Part shown: piece after piece, positions 1 to 10,861 of the stretch
Layout: each line of letters starts with the position of its first letter
Position numbering within the stretch: the first letter of the stretch is position 1
Source: Lobulomyces angularis
Taxonomy: Eukaryota; Chytridiomycota; Chytridiomycetes; Lobulomycetales; Lobulomycetaceae
Length of the DNA stretch: 64,000 nt
Reading direction: 5' to 3'
NCBI GenBank assembly: GCA_027604685.1
Contig: JADHYX010000023.1
Location: 1 to 64,000 of the forward strand
Made by a program: the position numbers and the translations under genes
The notes under the pieces: generated by a model
The model's database searches: none
What the model was told of the DNA's origin: nothing
The model's input: the letters and a program-made list of their open reading frames with translations, nothing else

Positions 1-704
1 TGGAAGTCATGGTCTTGTCTATTTAAGTCTGCAAATCTTTTGGAATCTTCCTTTGCTTTTACTAAACTTTCATCTAAAACTTTCTGAGCAAGTCTAATAC
101 GCTCTAAGACATCAAGAGCGGTTGGAGATTCTTCATTAGTTATTTCTGTCAACTTGTCCATGCGGGGGTTGAAACCATAATTTGCGAAGAAGGGTGTTAG
201 TTTAGTGCTTTGGTGGGTGGAGTTATTGTAAGCGAATTCGGCATGTGGAAGGAGTGATACCCAGTTATCTTGTTGATAATTAATGAAGCATCGTAGATAC
301 TGTTCTAAGCATTGATTAACTCTTTCAGTTTGTCCATCCGATTCAGGGTGATAACTTGAAGATTTATTGGTTTTAACCTTCAAATTTTTTAGTAGAGCAT
401 TCCAAAAATTTGATGTGAAAATTGAACCACGATCAGAAACTATATCTGTTGGTAGTCCATGCAGTCGGTAAACAGAATTTATAAATAGTTCTGCAGTTTC
501 TACGGCAGAAATTTTTTCTAAACATGGAATGAAATGAGCTTGTTTGGTTCTTCTACAAACGATGACCAAGATTGAATCAAAGCTTTGAGAAACAGGTAAT
601 TTTACAATAAAATCCATACTTATTGATGACCAGGGTTGAGAGGCAATAGGCAAAGGTTGTAAGAGACCATAAGGTTTATGACGAGCAGTCTTCATCCATC
701 TTCC
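1..704 (-). mobile_element. Ty3/gypsy retrotransposon integrase fragment (partial)
   Basis: Reading the minus strand from about 704 down to the window edge gives one open frame with the classic Ty3/gypsy integrase core. It has RHKPYGLLQPLP and SMDFIVKLP (first catalytic Asp), GLPTDIVSDRGS (second Asp) and HPESDGQTERVNQCLEQYLR (catalytic Glu); the second Asp and the Glu are 35 residues apart (DD35E). Downstream comes the usual AEFAYNNSTHQST stretch. All three catalytic residues are present. The frame is closed upstream by a stop at 705-707, exactly where the HHCC zinc-binding part and reverse transcriptase should lie. Nothing recognisable follows up to 1025, so this is a 5'-truncated copy whose 3' part leaves the window. 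No LTR is visible. Family assignment is secure; whether the copy is just truncated or was interrupted by a later rearrangement cannot be seen here. Confidence 0.92.
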
Positions 705-1025
705 TCAATCTGGCTAAATTTTAAATTTTCAGGAAACTAATGGACATTTTGTTAAAAAAAATTATTGTAAAAAATTTAAAAAAATTTAACGTAATTGTAT
801 GCTAGCAGTGCTTTCAGTTTCAAACACAATCACAATTGTTTTAATTCAAAGTTTTATAAAAAGTCTGTATGGTAATATTTTTTCCAAGAAGAAAAATCAA
901 TTTGCCAACCCAATTTTTATTTTTTTTATTTTTTATTTAAGGACAGGAATTTTTTAATTATAAAATTATTTTTTTCTTTTTAACTGTTATTAGAAAAAAA
1001 AATAATTTTAATTAGAAACATCTTT
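705..1025. other. AT-rich stretch without a gene
   Basis: This stretch lies between the broken end of the integrase fragment and the 3' end of the SelH-like gene. It has stop codons in all frames and poly-A/T runs. No LTR end, tRNA or splice-consistent exon was found. Confidence 0.6.
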
Positions 1026-1835
1026 TTAAACAGCTTCCTTTAGTAATTTTGAAAACTCGTCACTTTCAATAAATTTTAATTTTCTTGGTGGTCCCTTACT
1101 TAAACCACTCCAACTAGAATTGTGAAAAAAACAAATTGTAAAATGAGCAGAATGTAAGCATTATAATCAATTTCGCAACTTACATTAATTTTCCATTTAC
1201 TGTTAATTCAAAAGAATTTTTTCTCGTAGTTTTTGGAATAAGGATCTCTGCATCAGGATAATTTTTTTTAACAATCTCAACTACAAAAAAATGTAAAATT
1301 AATGCAACCAGTGTTAACTATATACTAATTCTTTTTTGATGGCCTTTATAAGTGCTACAAGTATTAGCACTTTCAATTAAAAAGTTGACACTTTTTGCAG
1401 CAGCGGTGGAGCTGCCACCAGTAACTTCACCTAATTTTTTGTTTGATTCCTTCTTTTCATCTAAATCTAGTTTTTTACTTTCTTCCTCTTCTTCTTCCTT
1501 TTTTCCCTTTGTCTTTTCTTCCTCCAATTTCTTTTCTGCTTCCAATTTCTTTTCTACTTCCATATCTTCTTCATTTTCTTCTTCAATTTCTTCTTTAACT
1601 TCTTCTTTAATTTCATTTTTTTCTATTTTTTGAGAAATTTTTTTTTTCGCTTTTGAAGGTAAAACACTTTTAGTCTTTACTGAACTATCATCTTGGTTGG
1701 CTGCTTTGCTTCTAGTAACTCTCATAAACACTAGAGCAACCAAAATATTTTTCATCAATTCACAATAAATTTTATAATGTATCGTTGTTTACCTTGGTTT
1801 ATTTCTTTATCATCTTCTACTTTTCGTTTTTTCAT
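1026..1835 (-). CDS. Selenoprotein H-like (Rdx family) protein, Cys form, with acidic/Lys-rich extension
   Basis: The gene is assembled from four minus-strand exons. Exon 1 starts at the ATG at 1835 and encodes MKKRKVEDDKEINQ, whose KKRKV is a ready-made nuclear localisation signal. A first intron (about 1733-1791) leads to a long K/E-rich charged region that is probably coiled coil. Then comes the conserved fold: VNFLIESANTCSTYKGHQ, IVKKNYPDAEILIPKTTRKN, SFELTVNGKL and WSGLSKGPPRKLKF. The last two blocks match animal selenoprotein H (its WTGIKKGPPRKLKF end). SelH is a small thioredoxin-fold nuclear redox protein with a CxxU motif. Here the Sec position is Cys (ANTC) and the first Cys of the motif is Ala, so only one thiol remains. 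No SECIS is needed. It is divergent from the methyltransferase-like gene, with only 80 bp between the two starts. The family call rests on the C-terminal half; the charged region is not conserved. Confidence 0.8.
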
Positions 1836-1915
1836 TTTTCGTTTTCAAGTTTTTTTTTAGAATTTTAAAACAAGGTTTAATTTAAAAACCCTCGTCTCTT
1901 AAGTTTGTAACAATA

Positions 1916-3604
1916 ATGGAAAGATCGTCAAGAAGAAAGAGAAAATCGACCTCTGCACACTCTACTGACTTCAGGTAATTGTTTGTTATATTTTTAACTA
2001 ATTAAACTTTATTTAGCGCAAGTTTCTATGTAGGATATACAGAAGACAATGAAAGTGTTGAACAGATTATGAAAAAATTTGAAGAGTTGGAAAATTTTAA
2101 AAAAGAGCAGTTGAAACTTAAAAGTTTTCCAAATTCACTAAACTGCATCACCACAGAAAATCAAAGATCTGATTCTGAAGCTTTAGAGGAAAATGATGTT
2201 AATCTTAGGCACACTAATCATGGTACTCAAATGGATGTTGACTTAAATCAATCTGATCTTGAGGAGATATTTAAAAGAACTTCAAGTTTTACCGTAAAAA
2301 GCGCGAATTTAGAAAGTGAAGAGCAAATTTTTGAATTTATGGATTTTAATGAAGAAGAAGAAAAGTACTTATTTATCAATTTTTTCTTTTTACAGCTGTC
2401 TTTTAAGCAATAATGAAACTATTTTTTTTTCTTTTATATTTATTGTACCTATTGTTAAAAAATAGTGATTATCAGATAGTTGATGATGACTTTTGGGATC
2501 AAGAATTTGGCATTAAATTTAAGAACTCTAAATCTAATGGTTCCAATAAAGGAAATTTTGATAAACAAGGTTTAATTAATAGATATAAATTACTGTCTGT
2601 TCAAATGAAAGATAAAAACGGCAACATATTCTTAATGAAGAAAAAAGTTATGTAAGCAGATTAAAAAGTAAAAATTTTCTGATATCTATATTCGTTTTGC
2701 AGTGCAATAGATCCAAGTTTGCCCACTTATGTTAAAATACCCGCAAATCCCATTTCTAGAAGTTGGGTCAAGCATATTCTGAACGGTTTTGATGCATGCT
2801 TAGACGTTGATAAAAGTCGGTATTAGTTTTTTTTTTTTTATGTTTGCTAAAATGTTTAAGATATTTTGAATGTTCCAATTTACTGTCATCTTCGTTAAAG
2901 TACAAAATTGGAAATAATTTTCAAGTAATTTTAATGGATCCACCACTAGTAGAAAGTGAAAAAGACATTCTCTTTGATGGCCAATTGACTGTGGAACAAT
3001 TTGTAATCTCTCTCCTTTAAATAAACTAACTTTACAAAAGGGAACACTTGACGTAAATGCATTGATGGAAATTGGATTTCTATTTATATGGACAGAAAAA
3101 GAATTTATACCTAACATTTTACAGTTTGGGAAAAAATGGGGATTTCGATACATTGAAAACTTTTGCTGGATAAAAAAAAAATTAAATAATAAAATCGACA
3201 GTAGACATTCAAATTATTTTAATAAAAGTAAAACAACTTGCCTCATTTTTCGATCAGAGGTAAATAAACCTACTTAATTCATTACCTAATTTCCATCAGG
3301 ATGGTGATATTGATATTAGACATCAAAGAAGTCCAGATTGTGAATTTGATTTTATTAAACCAAAATCAACTACAGGTGGTATTCTAGAGTTAACAGAAGA
3401 AAAACCTCGGTTTATGTATGAAGTCATCGAAACTCTACTGCCTCAGGCCATTTATTCGGAAAATAATTCTAAGGCAGATAAGATGTTGGAATTGTAAGAC
3501 TAAATCTTTTTTTTCAAAAGGCTGATTTTTTTTTCATAAAATAAAGATGGGGTAGAAAAGATAGAAAAAGAAAAGGTTGGACTAACGTTGTTTTCAAGAA
3601 TTAA
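1916..3604 (+). CDS. MT-A70 family adenine-N6 methyltransferase-like protein with DPPL motif
   Basis: Exon 1 starts at 1916 (MERSSRRKRKSTS, with a basic NLS-like start). About five introns follow, near 1975-2018, 2366-2465, 2651-2701, 2819-2859 and 3259-3299, plus a last one at about 3494-3547. The acidic N-terminal half is not conserved. The C-terminal half is the MT-A70 methyltransferase fold: SRSWVKHILNGFDACLDVD, then VILMDPPLVE at about 2925-2954, IGFLFIWTEKEFIP, WGFRYIENFCWIKKK, the RSPDCEFDFIKP strand and KMLELWGRKDRKRKGWTNV at the end. Active members (METTL3, METTL4, MTA1) use DPPW; METTL14, the inactive partner, uses EPPL. DPPL here therefore suggests a partner or weakened subunit, although the acidic residue is kept. 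The substrate (mRNA, snRNA or DNA 6mA) cannot be told from sequence; early-diverging fungi are known to use 6mA in DNA. Fold call strong, activity uncertain. Confidence 0.83.
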
Positions 3605-3914
3605 TGGGACAAAAAGTCTTATTAGTAGAAAAAATTAAATTATACTACATCTTTATTGATTATGTCTTAATGGCACTTTCATCAAAAATCCTCTTAGTAA
3701 ATTAAATTAAAAAATGATGAGTTTTTTTTATTTAAATTTCTTTTTAACTATAAATTTCAGATAATATATACTTTTGAATATACTTTTTTATTAAATAATA
3801 TTTTTAGTTCAAGGATTTAAAATATTTATGCATTTCTTAAAATTATAAAATAAATTTTTTTTCTAAATAATTTTTAATTTTAATGATTTCAAAAACTGAG
3901 GAAAGAAAAAAAAA
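3605..3914. other. Intergenic, AT-rich
   Basis: Tandem spacing between the methyltransferase-like gene and the SerRS gene. It is rich in A/T runs and must hold the 3' end of one gene and the promoter of the next. No TATA-type or other motif stands out from the background. Confidence 0.5.
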
Positions 3915-5621
3915 ATGATAAAATTAAGATTGATGTTTAAGAGAGGAATTGGTAAAAATAAACTTTTCTAACGTATGAAATAAATAAGCAATTTTCTTTT
4001 TTTTTTGTAAATCACCAAGTTTCCATAAATTACAAGTACATTTCAGAAAATGCAGAAGCTATAAAAAAAAATTGTAAATTGAGAAAATTTGATCTGAAGA
4101 TGTGTCCACTTGAGGTAATACTTTTAAAAAAATATTTAAATATATAATTCGTTAATTAAACTAATTTTAAACTTCTCACTTTAATTTGTTTTTAAACAAT
4201 TAATTTTTAAGTCTTATCCATTTCTTATTAAAAAAAATTAAAAAAAATATTATAGATAAAGGATATGTATGAAGAGTTTAAAAGAAAAAATTTTGCGTTA
4301 AACGAAAAAGTTAAAATTAAAAATCAAAAAGTTAAGGAAAACAAAAACTCTGGAAACGAAGAGTTGAAGCAGTTAAGAGAAAGTATTAAGGATGGAAAAT
4401 TGAAACTTGAAGTTTTTAAAACCAATCTTGACAATGCTGCTAAGTCGTTGCCGAATTCTACACATCCAGACACTCCATTAACGGAAGCGTTGTTGATAAA
4501 GGTAAAATCTTACCTTTTTAATCTAAAATGGTATAATTTTTTCAGCAATTTGGAGAAGAAAACTCCTCTGCACACTTCAATGACCATGTAAATTTAACCA
4601 AGTCATTAGATTTGGCTGAGTTTACTAAAGCGGGTAAAGTTACTGGCTCCGGCTTCTATTTTTTAAAAAATAGCGCTGTGATATTGGAGCAAGCATTGAT
4701 TAATTATGCCATAGATTTTTTGACTTTACAAGGATTTTTACCGATGACAACTCCAGATTTAGTTAGACGTAGTGTACTGGATAATTGCGGTTTCCAACCA
4801 AGAACTGATGATAACCAAACGTACTTTATTAATGGCACTGCCGAAGGGAGTGAAAATCAGCTGTGCTTGAGTGCTACAAGTGAGTTCCCTTTAGCGGGCA
4901 TCCATTCCGGCGAGATGGTTGATTTGAAATCCCCAATTAAATATGCTGGGATAGGGCATTGTTTTAGAGCAGAAGGTGTAGCTGGTGGTACAAATAGAGG
5001 GCTATTTCGAGTTCATCAATTCAGCAAAGTCGAAATGTTTGCATTAACCGCTCCCAAAGATAGTGAAAAAGTGTTTGACGAATTTATTGATTTGCAAATA
5101 AAATTGTTTGCAGGGTTAGGACTTTGTTTCAGGTAAGACAAATAATTGTTGTAATTTCTACAAAGAAATAATATTATAACCTTAAGAGTTCTTAATATGC
5201 CCATTGTTGACTTAGGGGCACCCGCTTATAAAAAGTATGATATAGAAGCGTGGATGCCTGGAAGAAAGGGATGGGGTGAGGTAATGTTTCTACAACACAA
5301 GTACTTTATTTTTTTTTGAATTTTAACAAAGCAGAGTATTAATATTTTGAATAGATAAGTTCCACATCTAACTGTACTGATTATCAATCTCGCCGATTAA
5401 ACATTAGGTACTTTTCAAAAGAGAACAATAATAGACCTGATTTTGTGCACACAGTGAATGGTACGGCGGTCGCAATACCCAGATTAATTATTGCAATATT
5501 AGAAAATAATCAAAAAAAAAATGGCGATGTTATAATTCCCGAAGTATTAATTCCATATTGTTTAGGAGGTAGATTAAAAGTTATAAAGCATCAAAAAAGT
5601 TTGTTAGAGATGTTAGATTAA
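3915..5621 (+). CDS. SARS2: Seryl-tRNA synthetase, probably mitochondrial
   Basis: Class II synthetase that charges tRNA-Ser. Exon 1 (3915-3951) encodes [12 protein letters not shown], a short basic amphipathic start typical of a mitochondrial presequence. It splices in phase to [19 protein letters not shown], the usual start of the SerRS N-terminal arm. A Lys/Glu-rich coiled-coil arm follows (about 4260-4500). The catalytic domain carries [24 protein letters not shown] (motif 1 region), [29 protein letters not shown] and the [14 protein letters not shown] loop (motif 2), then [37 protein letters not shown] and [16 protein letters not shown] (motif 3). Introns interrupt the arm and the region between motifs 2 and 3. 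The gene ends [22 protein letters not shown] at 5619-5621. All motif residues appear intact. The mitochondrial call is an inference from the leader and bacterial-like sequence. Confidence 0.93.
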
Positions 5622-5843
5622 ATTACATACATAAATAATCAAAGTTAATTAGGATGGACCTCATTAGCGATGTGTCAATTAATTTATTTTTAATTTTTTT
5701 ACTCACTGTATGAGAATTTATTTATACTCTGTTACTAGAAAGAATTATGCAGAACAAAATTATATGATGTTTTCAGTAGTGAAGGGATAATTCATTATAG
5801 TAACTCCAACATCAACTTCAATATTTATTATGCAATTTTTTTT

Positions 5844-6688
5844 TTAATTGCTCGGTAAATATACATAGGATTCTTCAAACTCCAATAAGAATTCTACTTC
5901 TTCATTAAAATTCGAGTTAGTTTTAAATAAAGAAAATACTGATCTTGAACAAGTTTCATTATCATTTAAGCCGTAATTAAAAAAGTTAAATTTCCCTAAC
6001 AGTAAATTTTGAATGTTAAAATTTAAATTGTTACTAGTTTTAGTTGCCGAAGTCAAATATTTACACTTTTCCTCATCTATTTGCCTTTCACTAGTTGACT
6101 CTTGGCCAATATTTTTAAAAATTTTTTGTTCTAACTCTTTACCAAAAATGGTTTTTTTTTTAACATGATTAATTTTTGAAATTAATATATTCAAGGTCAG
6201 GTAAAGTCTATAAATTAAATCTTTTCCCTGTAACAAAAAAAAAAAAAAATAAAGAAAGATGAAATAAAACAACATTACCTTCCAACTACTTCCACATTTT
6301 TTACACCCAAAATAACTCTTTTGGTGAGTCTTGAAATTAATTTTTTCGTCTAGTTCTTTTTGGTAATTTAAATGAAAATTTTCTTTACCGACATAAATCT
6401 TCAAATTTTGCAGATTTGAGTTAATTTCCTCAAAAATTTCATCTTCTGTCAGTGGTTCTGATTTCAAAAATTTTACTTTCGAATAACTGAAAAAAAAAAG
6501 TAGTTTTTTAAAACATTTTTTTATTTTTATTTTGTTTAACTACAAATATTAAAAATAAATTTTTGTTTTTCAAAGAAAAACATATAAATAAAATTTACAA
6601 GTGATTAATACCATTTTGGGCAAGCCAGGTAAGAATATATATTGTTATTGTGGATGGGAGAAACAGAAAGAGGAAGATATAAATTCAT
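5844..6688 (-). CDS. Uncharacterised protein with two CxxC pairs (zinc-binding)
   Basis: Three minus-strand exons. The start is the ATG at 6686-6688, opening MNLYLPLSVSPIHNNNIYSY. An intron of about 120 bp (GTATTAAT to TTTTTCAG) then rebuilds the first Cys pair across the splice: LACPKCYSKVKFLKSE. The second pair, YFGCKKCGSSWK, lies about 60 residues later, directly before a second intron (about 6233-6278). The rest is Asn/Glu/Phe-rich with no further pairs. Two CxxC pairs some 55-60 residues apart fit a single zinc site of the Mis18/Yippee arrangement, but the surrounding residues do not match well enough to assign that family. It is divergent from PARN (123 bp apart) and converges with SerRS. 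Product unknown; exon structure moderately supported by the in-phase joining of both cysteine knuckles. Confidence 0.6.
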
Positions 6689-6811
6689 GTATATTTAGAA
6701 AATTTGTTGAAAAAGTTCTTGGATAGTCAAAAAAAATGGAGATCTGTTGAAAAGTAAAAAGTCAAAATTTAATTTTTTAAAAAAAAAATTAGTAAAAAAA
6801 AAAAAAAAATA

Positions 6812-9173
6812 ATGTATGATAATGAAGAGAAACAATTTGAAAAATTTTCAGAAAACACCTTTGCAAAAAATGTGGATAGATTTAACTTTGAGGAAACACT
6901 CCAGGAAATAGAACAAAACATTAATAAAGCCAATTTCATTTCAATTGACACAGAAATGACAGGTAAATAGAATTGATTATTTTTTTTTTTTATAGTAAGA
7001 TTTTTTTTATTACCATAGGATTATCATCTGGACTTTCTAACAATTTAGAATTATACGATTCAATGGAAAGTAGATATGAAAAAATAAAAGATTCAGCAAC
7101 CAAATTTCAGGTGGTTCAGTATGGTTTAGGATTATTTTTCTTCAACAGCTTAACAAAAAGATATGAAGTGCAAGCATATAATTTTTACACTTTTCAAAAT
7201 TTTCATAAAAACTTAGGGAACGAATTTAAATCTGCAAAGTAACTATTCTAAAAAAAAATTAAAAAAAATAAAAATAAAGTGTTTCGATACTTTTTCTCTT
7301 TTTAGTTTTTATTTTCAATTAACATTAAAAAAAAAAAAAAAAGGAATTTAATTGAAAAAAGGCATTGCTTTTTATCGCAGGCTGGAAGTATCTCTTTCTT
7401 AAGTGAACAAAATTTTGATTTTAACAGATGTTTTTCTAGAGGAATTAACTTTTTAAATAAAACTGAAGTAAATTTGGTTAAACAGGAAGTGTTGGGAAAA
7501 GAAAGATGTGATTCACCTTTGCTAATTATTGAAGAGGAAGATGTGCGTTTTGTTAATAAAGCAACGTAAAACCAAATTAGTCCAGTTTTCTAAAAATATT
7601 TTTAATAATTAAAGGGAAGAAATCAGTAATTGGCTTCAAAATTCTAACTCAAAATCACTGCAAATTGACGCACCTAGTTCCTACCATAGAAGGTTGTTGC
7701 ATGAACAAGTCAAATTAAAGTATAATGGGTATTGCGCCACAGAAGGGAAAGAAGGATGTGTCATTGTTAAAAAGTTAACTAAAGAAGAAAAAAAAAATTC
7801 GTTAAACAACGACTTAAAATTCGAAGTTACGTTACGGCAATTGATAGGATTTAGCCAGGTTATTGATCTTGTGGTGAAAAGTAAAAAACCAGTAGTTGGC
7901 CACAATCTCTACCTCGGTTTTTTTTAAAAAACCGGTGTTATAATTAATCTCAATTTTTTTCTTAAAACATCAGATTTATGTCATACACTTCACCACTTTT
8001 TGGAAGACTTGCCATCTAATTTTTCAGAATTCAAAATATTAGTTTCTAAATATTTCCCCCTGTAAGCTAACACCATTTTTTATCCAATTAATATTTAATT
8101 TACTTGGTTTTTTTTTTTCAACAGTATTTTTGATACAAAATTTATTTGCACAGACCCAGCTGTTATGGTATATGTTTACCAAAAATATTATATTTATTTT
8201 TTTTTGCAATTTTTTTTTTTTATATTAAAGGAATTTTTTTCAAATTCCAATTTGGGTGAAGCTTCCGCTGCTGTAAGGAAATCTCCATTTTTAAATCCAT
8301 TGATTGGTAAAAAAAACCAAAAATAAAAGCACATTTAAAAATTGTGTATATATTATGTAATTTTATCTCTTTCGATAGAAAGTCCATTTGGGGAAGAGGG
8401 AGAATTGCATGACGCTTCATATGACGCATACATCACAGGATATTTGTTTTTAAAGTTATTTGGGAAAATTTTAAAGTTTGGACTTGATGAGGATGGAAGT
8501 AGAGAAGTAGATTACAATTTGGAAGCTGTAAAAACTTACAATGGAAAGTTATTTTTAATGAAAAGTGATTATGATTGTTTAAACCTGTTTGGAGAGGATG
8601 GTAACAACAAAAAAAAGTATACTAAAAAAAAAATTACAAAAAAAAAAAAAAGATATTCCAGATAGGTCAAATGTATTTCATCTATATGATTCTCCTCAAA
8701 AACTTAATTACAGTGATTTAAACAAAAAATTTAAAAATTTTGGAAAAATTTATTTTCGTCCGGAACAAAATCAAAACAAAATATTTGAAAATGGTAGTAG
8801 TTGTAATAGCGTTGCACATGAAGTGGAAAATAAGTATAATTGCTTTTTTAAGTTGAGGGACACAACGAAAATAAATTCGTTTAAAAAGAGTTTTGGACTG
8901 TGCGAAAATGGCGATGATACAGACAGGCTAAGAAATGATGAAGGGGAACTAGTGGAATTTGACTTTAAGATAGAGACGTATGAATCTTACTTAAATAGAA
9001 GTCGGGAACTGAGTGGTTGTGGAGGTGAGGAATAAAAAAATTTTTTTTCTGTTTATATCGTTTTTGTAGAGAGACCAAAAAAAAGAAAAAGAAATTTATC
9101 GCTAGTTATTGAGGATGATTTAATTAGCGAAACTTCAGAAACAGGAAAGAATGATAATTGTACATTTGTATAA
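6812..9173 (+). CDS. PARN: Poly(A)-specific ribonuclease PARN-like deadenylase
   Basis: DEDD-family 3' exonuclease that shortens poly(A) tails. The start at 6812 gives an N-terminal helix, then NFISIDTEMTGLSSG (first Asp-x-Glu of the DEDD core). FQVVQYGLGLFFF and VQAYNFYTFQNF match the PARN core strands. ELHKSL-type R3H-like text lies around 7620-7860. The third Asp is in VVGHNLYLDLCHTLHHFLED, joined over an intron at about 7919-7972; the last is in ELHDASYDAYITGYLF (His and Asp present). All four carboxylates and the His are intact, so it should be active. An intron at about 8600-8661 contains a consensus TACTAA-like branch site and leads to SNVFHLYDSP and LNKKFKNFGKIYF, the degenerate PARN RRM. 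The tail ends in a basic KKRKRN patch. Seven or more introns; those near 7240-7380 and 8060-8230 are poly-T rich. Confidence 0.92.
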
Positions 9174-9500
9174 ATAAATAATTAAAAAGAAATATAATTA
9201 TATAATCTTAAACGTATTGAATTTGACTTAAATAAAAATGTGTTGTGAGGATTTCCACAGTGCATTAATAAAAAAATTAAATAATTTTTTTGTATCAATG
9301 TATAGAATATATTTAACATATTACTAATAATTTTAACATGCAACAATAGAATAAAAAATATCACAAAAAGTTAAACATTAAAATATATTAAAATATTTCC
9401 ATAATGAAATTTATAAATTAAAAATTTTTTATTTTTTTAGATCTCAAAAAAAAAAAAAAAAAAAAATTGTTTTTGTTTAATCATTTTATTTTATCGTTAT
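9174..9500. other. Intergenic, AT-rich
   Basis: Tandem spacer between PARN and the zinc finger gene. It contains long A runs (about 9445-9467) and no open frame consistent with splicing. Nothing else seen. Confidence 0.5.
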
Positions 9501-10809
9501 ATGCTAAGAAAGGAACGAAAAGACTTCAACTTTTTTGATGGGTAAACAAAAGATTAAAAATATATTAAATAAATGATTTATCTTTAAAACTTATTGCTAA
9601 AAAAAAATAAAAAATAAAAAATACATTTTATTTTTCAAATTAATGTAAAATAAATATATTTCATTTTAATTTTTTTTTTTTTTTTTTTTTGTCCTTTAGT
9701 ATCTTAAATCATTGGAATAAGACAAGAAAACAAGATTTGATTTTACTTGCAAAATACTTTTCAAACTCTGAAACTGCTGTAAATCAAAATCAAAAATATT
9801 TTTTTTAAAAAAAAAAAAAAAAAAATTAAATAAAATATTTAATAATATCGCAATATTTTTTTTTTTTTATTTATTACAAAAAATTTCCTTAACTTAATTT
9901 TTTTTTTAGGTAAACCCTAAATTGACCGATTTAGATCCTAAAGGTTAGAAAAAAAAAAAAATAAATAAAAACAGATGTATCCATATACGGTTTTTTTTTT
10001 TTTTGTATTGAAATATATGCATTTAGTTTATTTAAACTTTTTTTTTTTTTTTTTTTTTGTAAAATTTTTTTTTTTAATTTTTAATTTAAAAAAAAACTAG
10101 AGGGCTACTTTTCTGATCATGTAGTTTCACATTTTTCTTTTAAACTTAGGCCTCTAAAATGCCAGTACTGTCCTCTAGCGTATCGTAATAGACAAGGTAT
10201 TAATTTTTTTTTTTGATTTATTTTTTTTTTCCTTTGGATTTTTTTTTTTTCATTTATTGCTTTTTTTTTTGGCCTTTATTATGAAAAATTAATTTTTTTT
10301 TAAATTTTTTTTTTTTAGATCGAAGAAGACATGAAAATAACTGCCCAGAGCAGTTTGGAAAAGGAGAATATCCTGGTACTCATGATCCACAAATTTCTCA
10401 ACAAGTAAATCAGCAACCACAACAACAACATCAATTTGAAAATAATTTTCAAGTTAGTCAACCATACGATAATAGTTTCCAAGTTACCCCTGATTATAAC
10501 CAAGCAACTAATTTAAGTCACGTTACGAATCATCCCAATCCAGATATGGAGTCAATGGAAAACTTAATTAATGCAAATAATGGGTTGGGTTATAATATCG
10601 CACAATTTAACGAACAAGCCTTTATTCCCTTAACTACTTTGGCCAATGAAAATTCGCCAAATACTAATTTAGAAAATGATGAAAGGAATATTAACCAAAA
10701 ACAGGAACCAAATAATCCAAATTTTGTATATGATTTGGTAAGTAAAATAAATAGAAAAAAAAATTTCAGAAAATTATTATTAATATTAATTTTTTTTTTT
10801 TTAGGCGTA
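9501..10809 (+). CDS. Single C2HC zinc finger protein with Q/N-rich tail
   Basis: Five or six short exons. Exon 1 (9501-9541) reads MLRKERKDFNFFDG; exon 2 (about 9701-9779) continues ILNHWNKTRKQDLILLAKYF. After a small exon (VNPKLTDLDP) comes EGYFSDHVVSHFSFKLRPLK, then CQYCPLAYRNRQ joined across an intron (about 10195-10319) to DRRRHENNCPEQFGKG. The C-x2-C ... H-x4-C spacing is a C2HC variant of the C2H2 finger, split by an intron inside the finger. The remainder (10330-10740) is Gln/Asn-rich, including a short poly-Q near 10413-10430, typical of a transcription factor activation region. A last intron places the stop TAA at 10807-10809. Probably a DNA-binding regulator; target unknown. N-terminal exon choice is less certain than the finger. 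Confidence 0.65.
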
Positions 10810-10861
10810 ATTTACATATTAAAAAAGGTTTTTTTTTGAAACATTACTCTTTTTTTTTTTT

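Noticed and set aside
1352..1633. Plus-strand Ser/Phe-rich open frame
   Set aside because: It is the antisense shadow of the Glu/Lys-rich region of the SelH-like gene.
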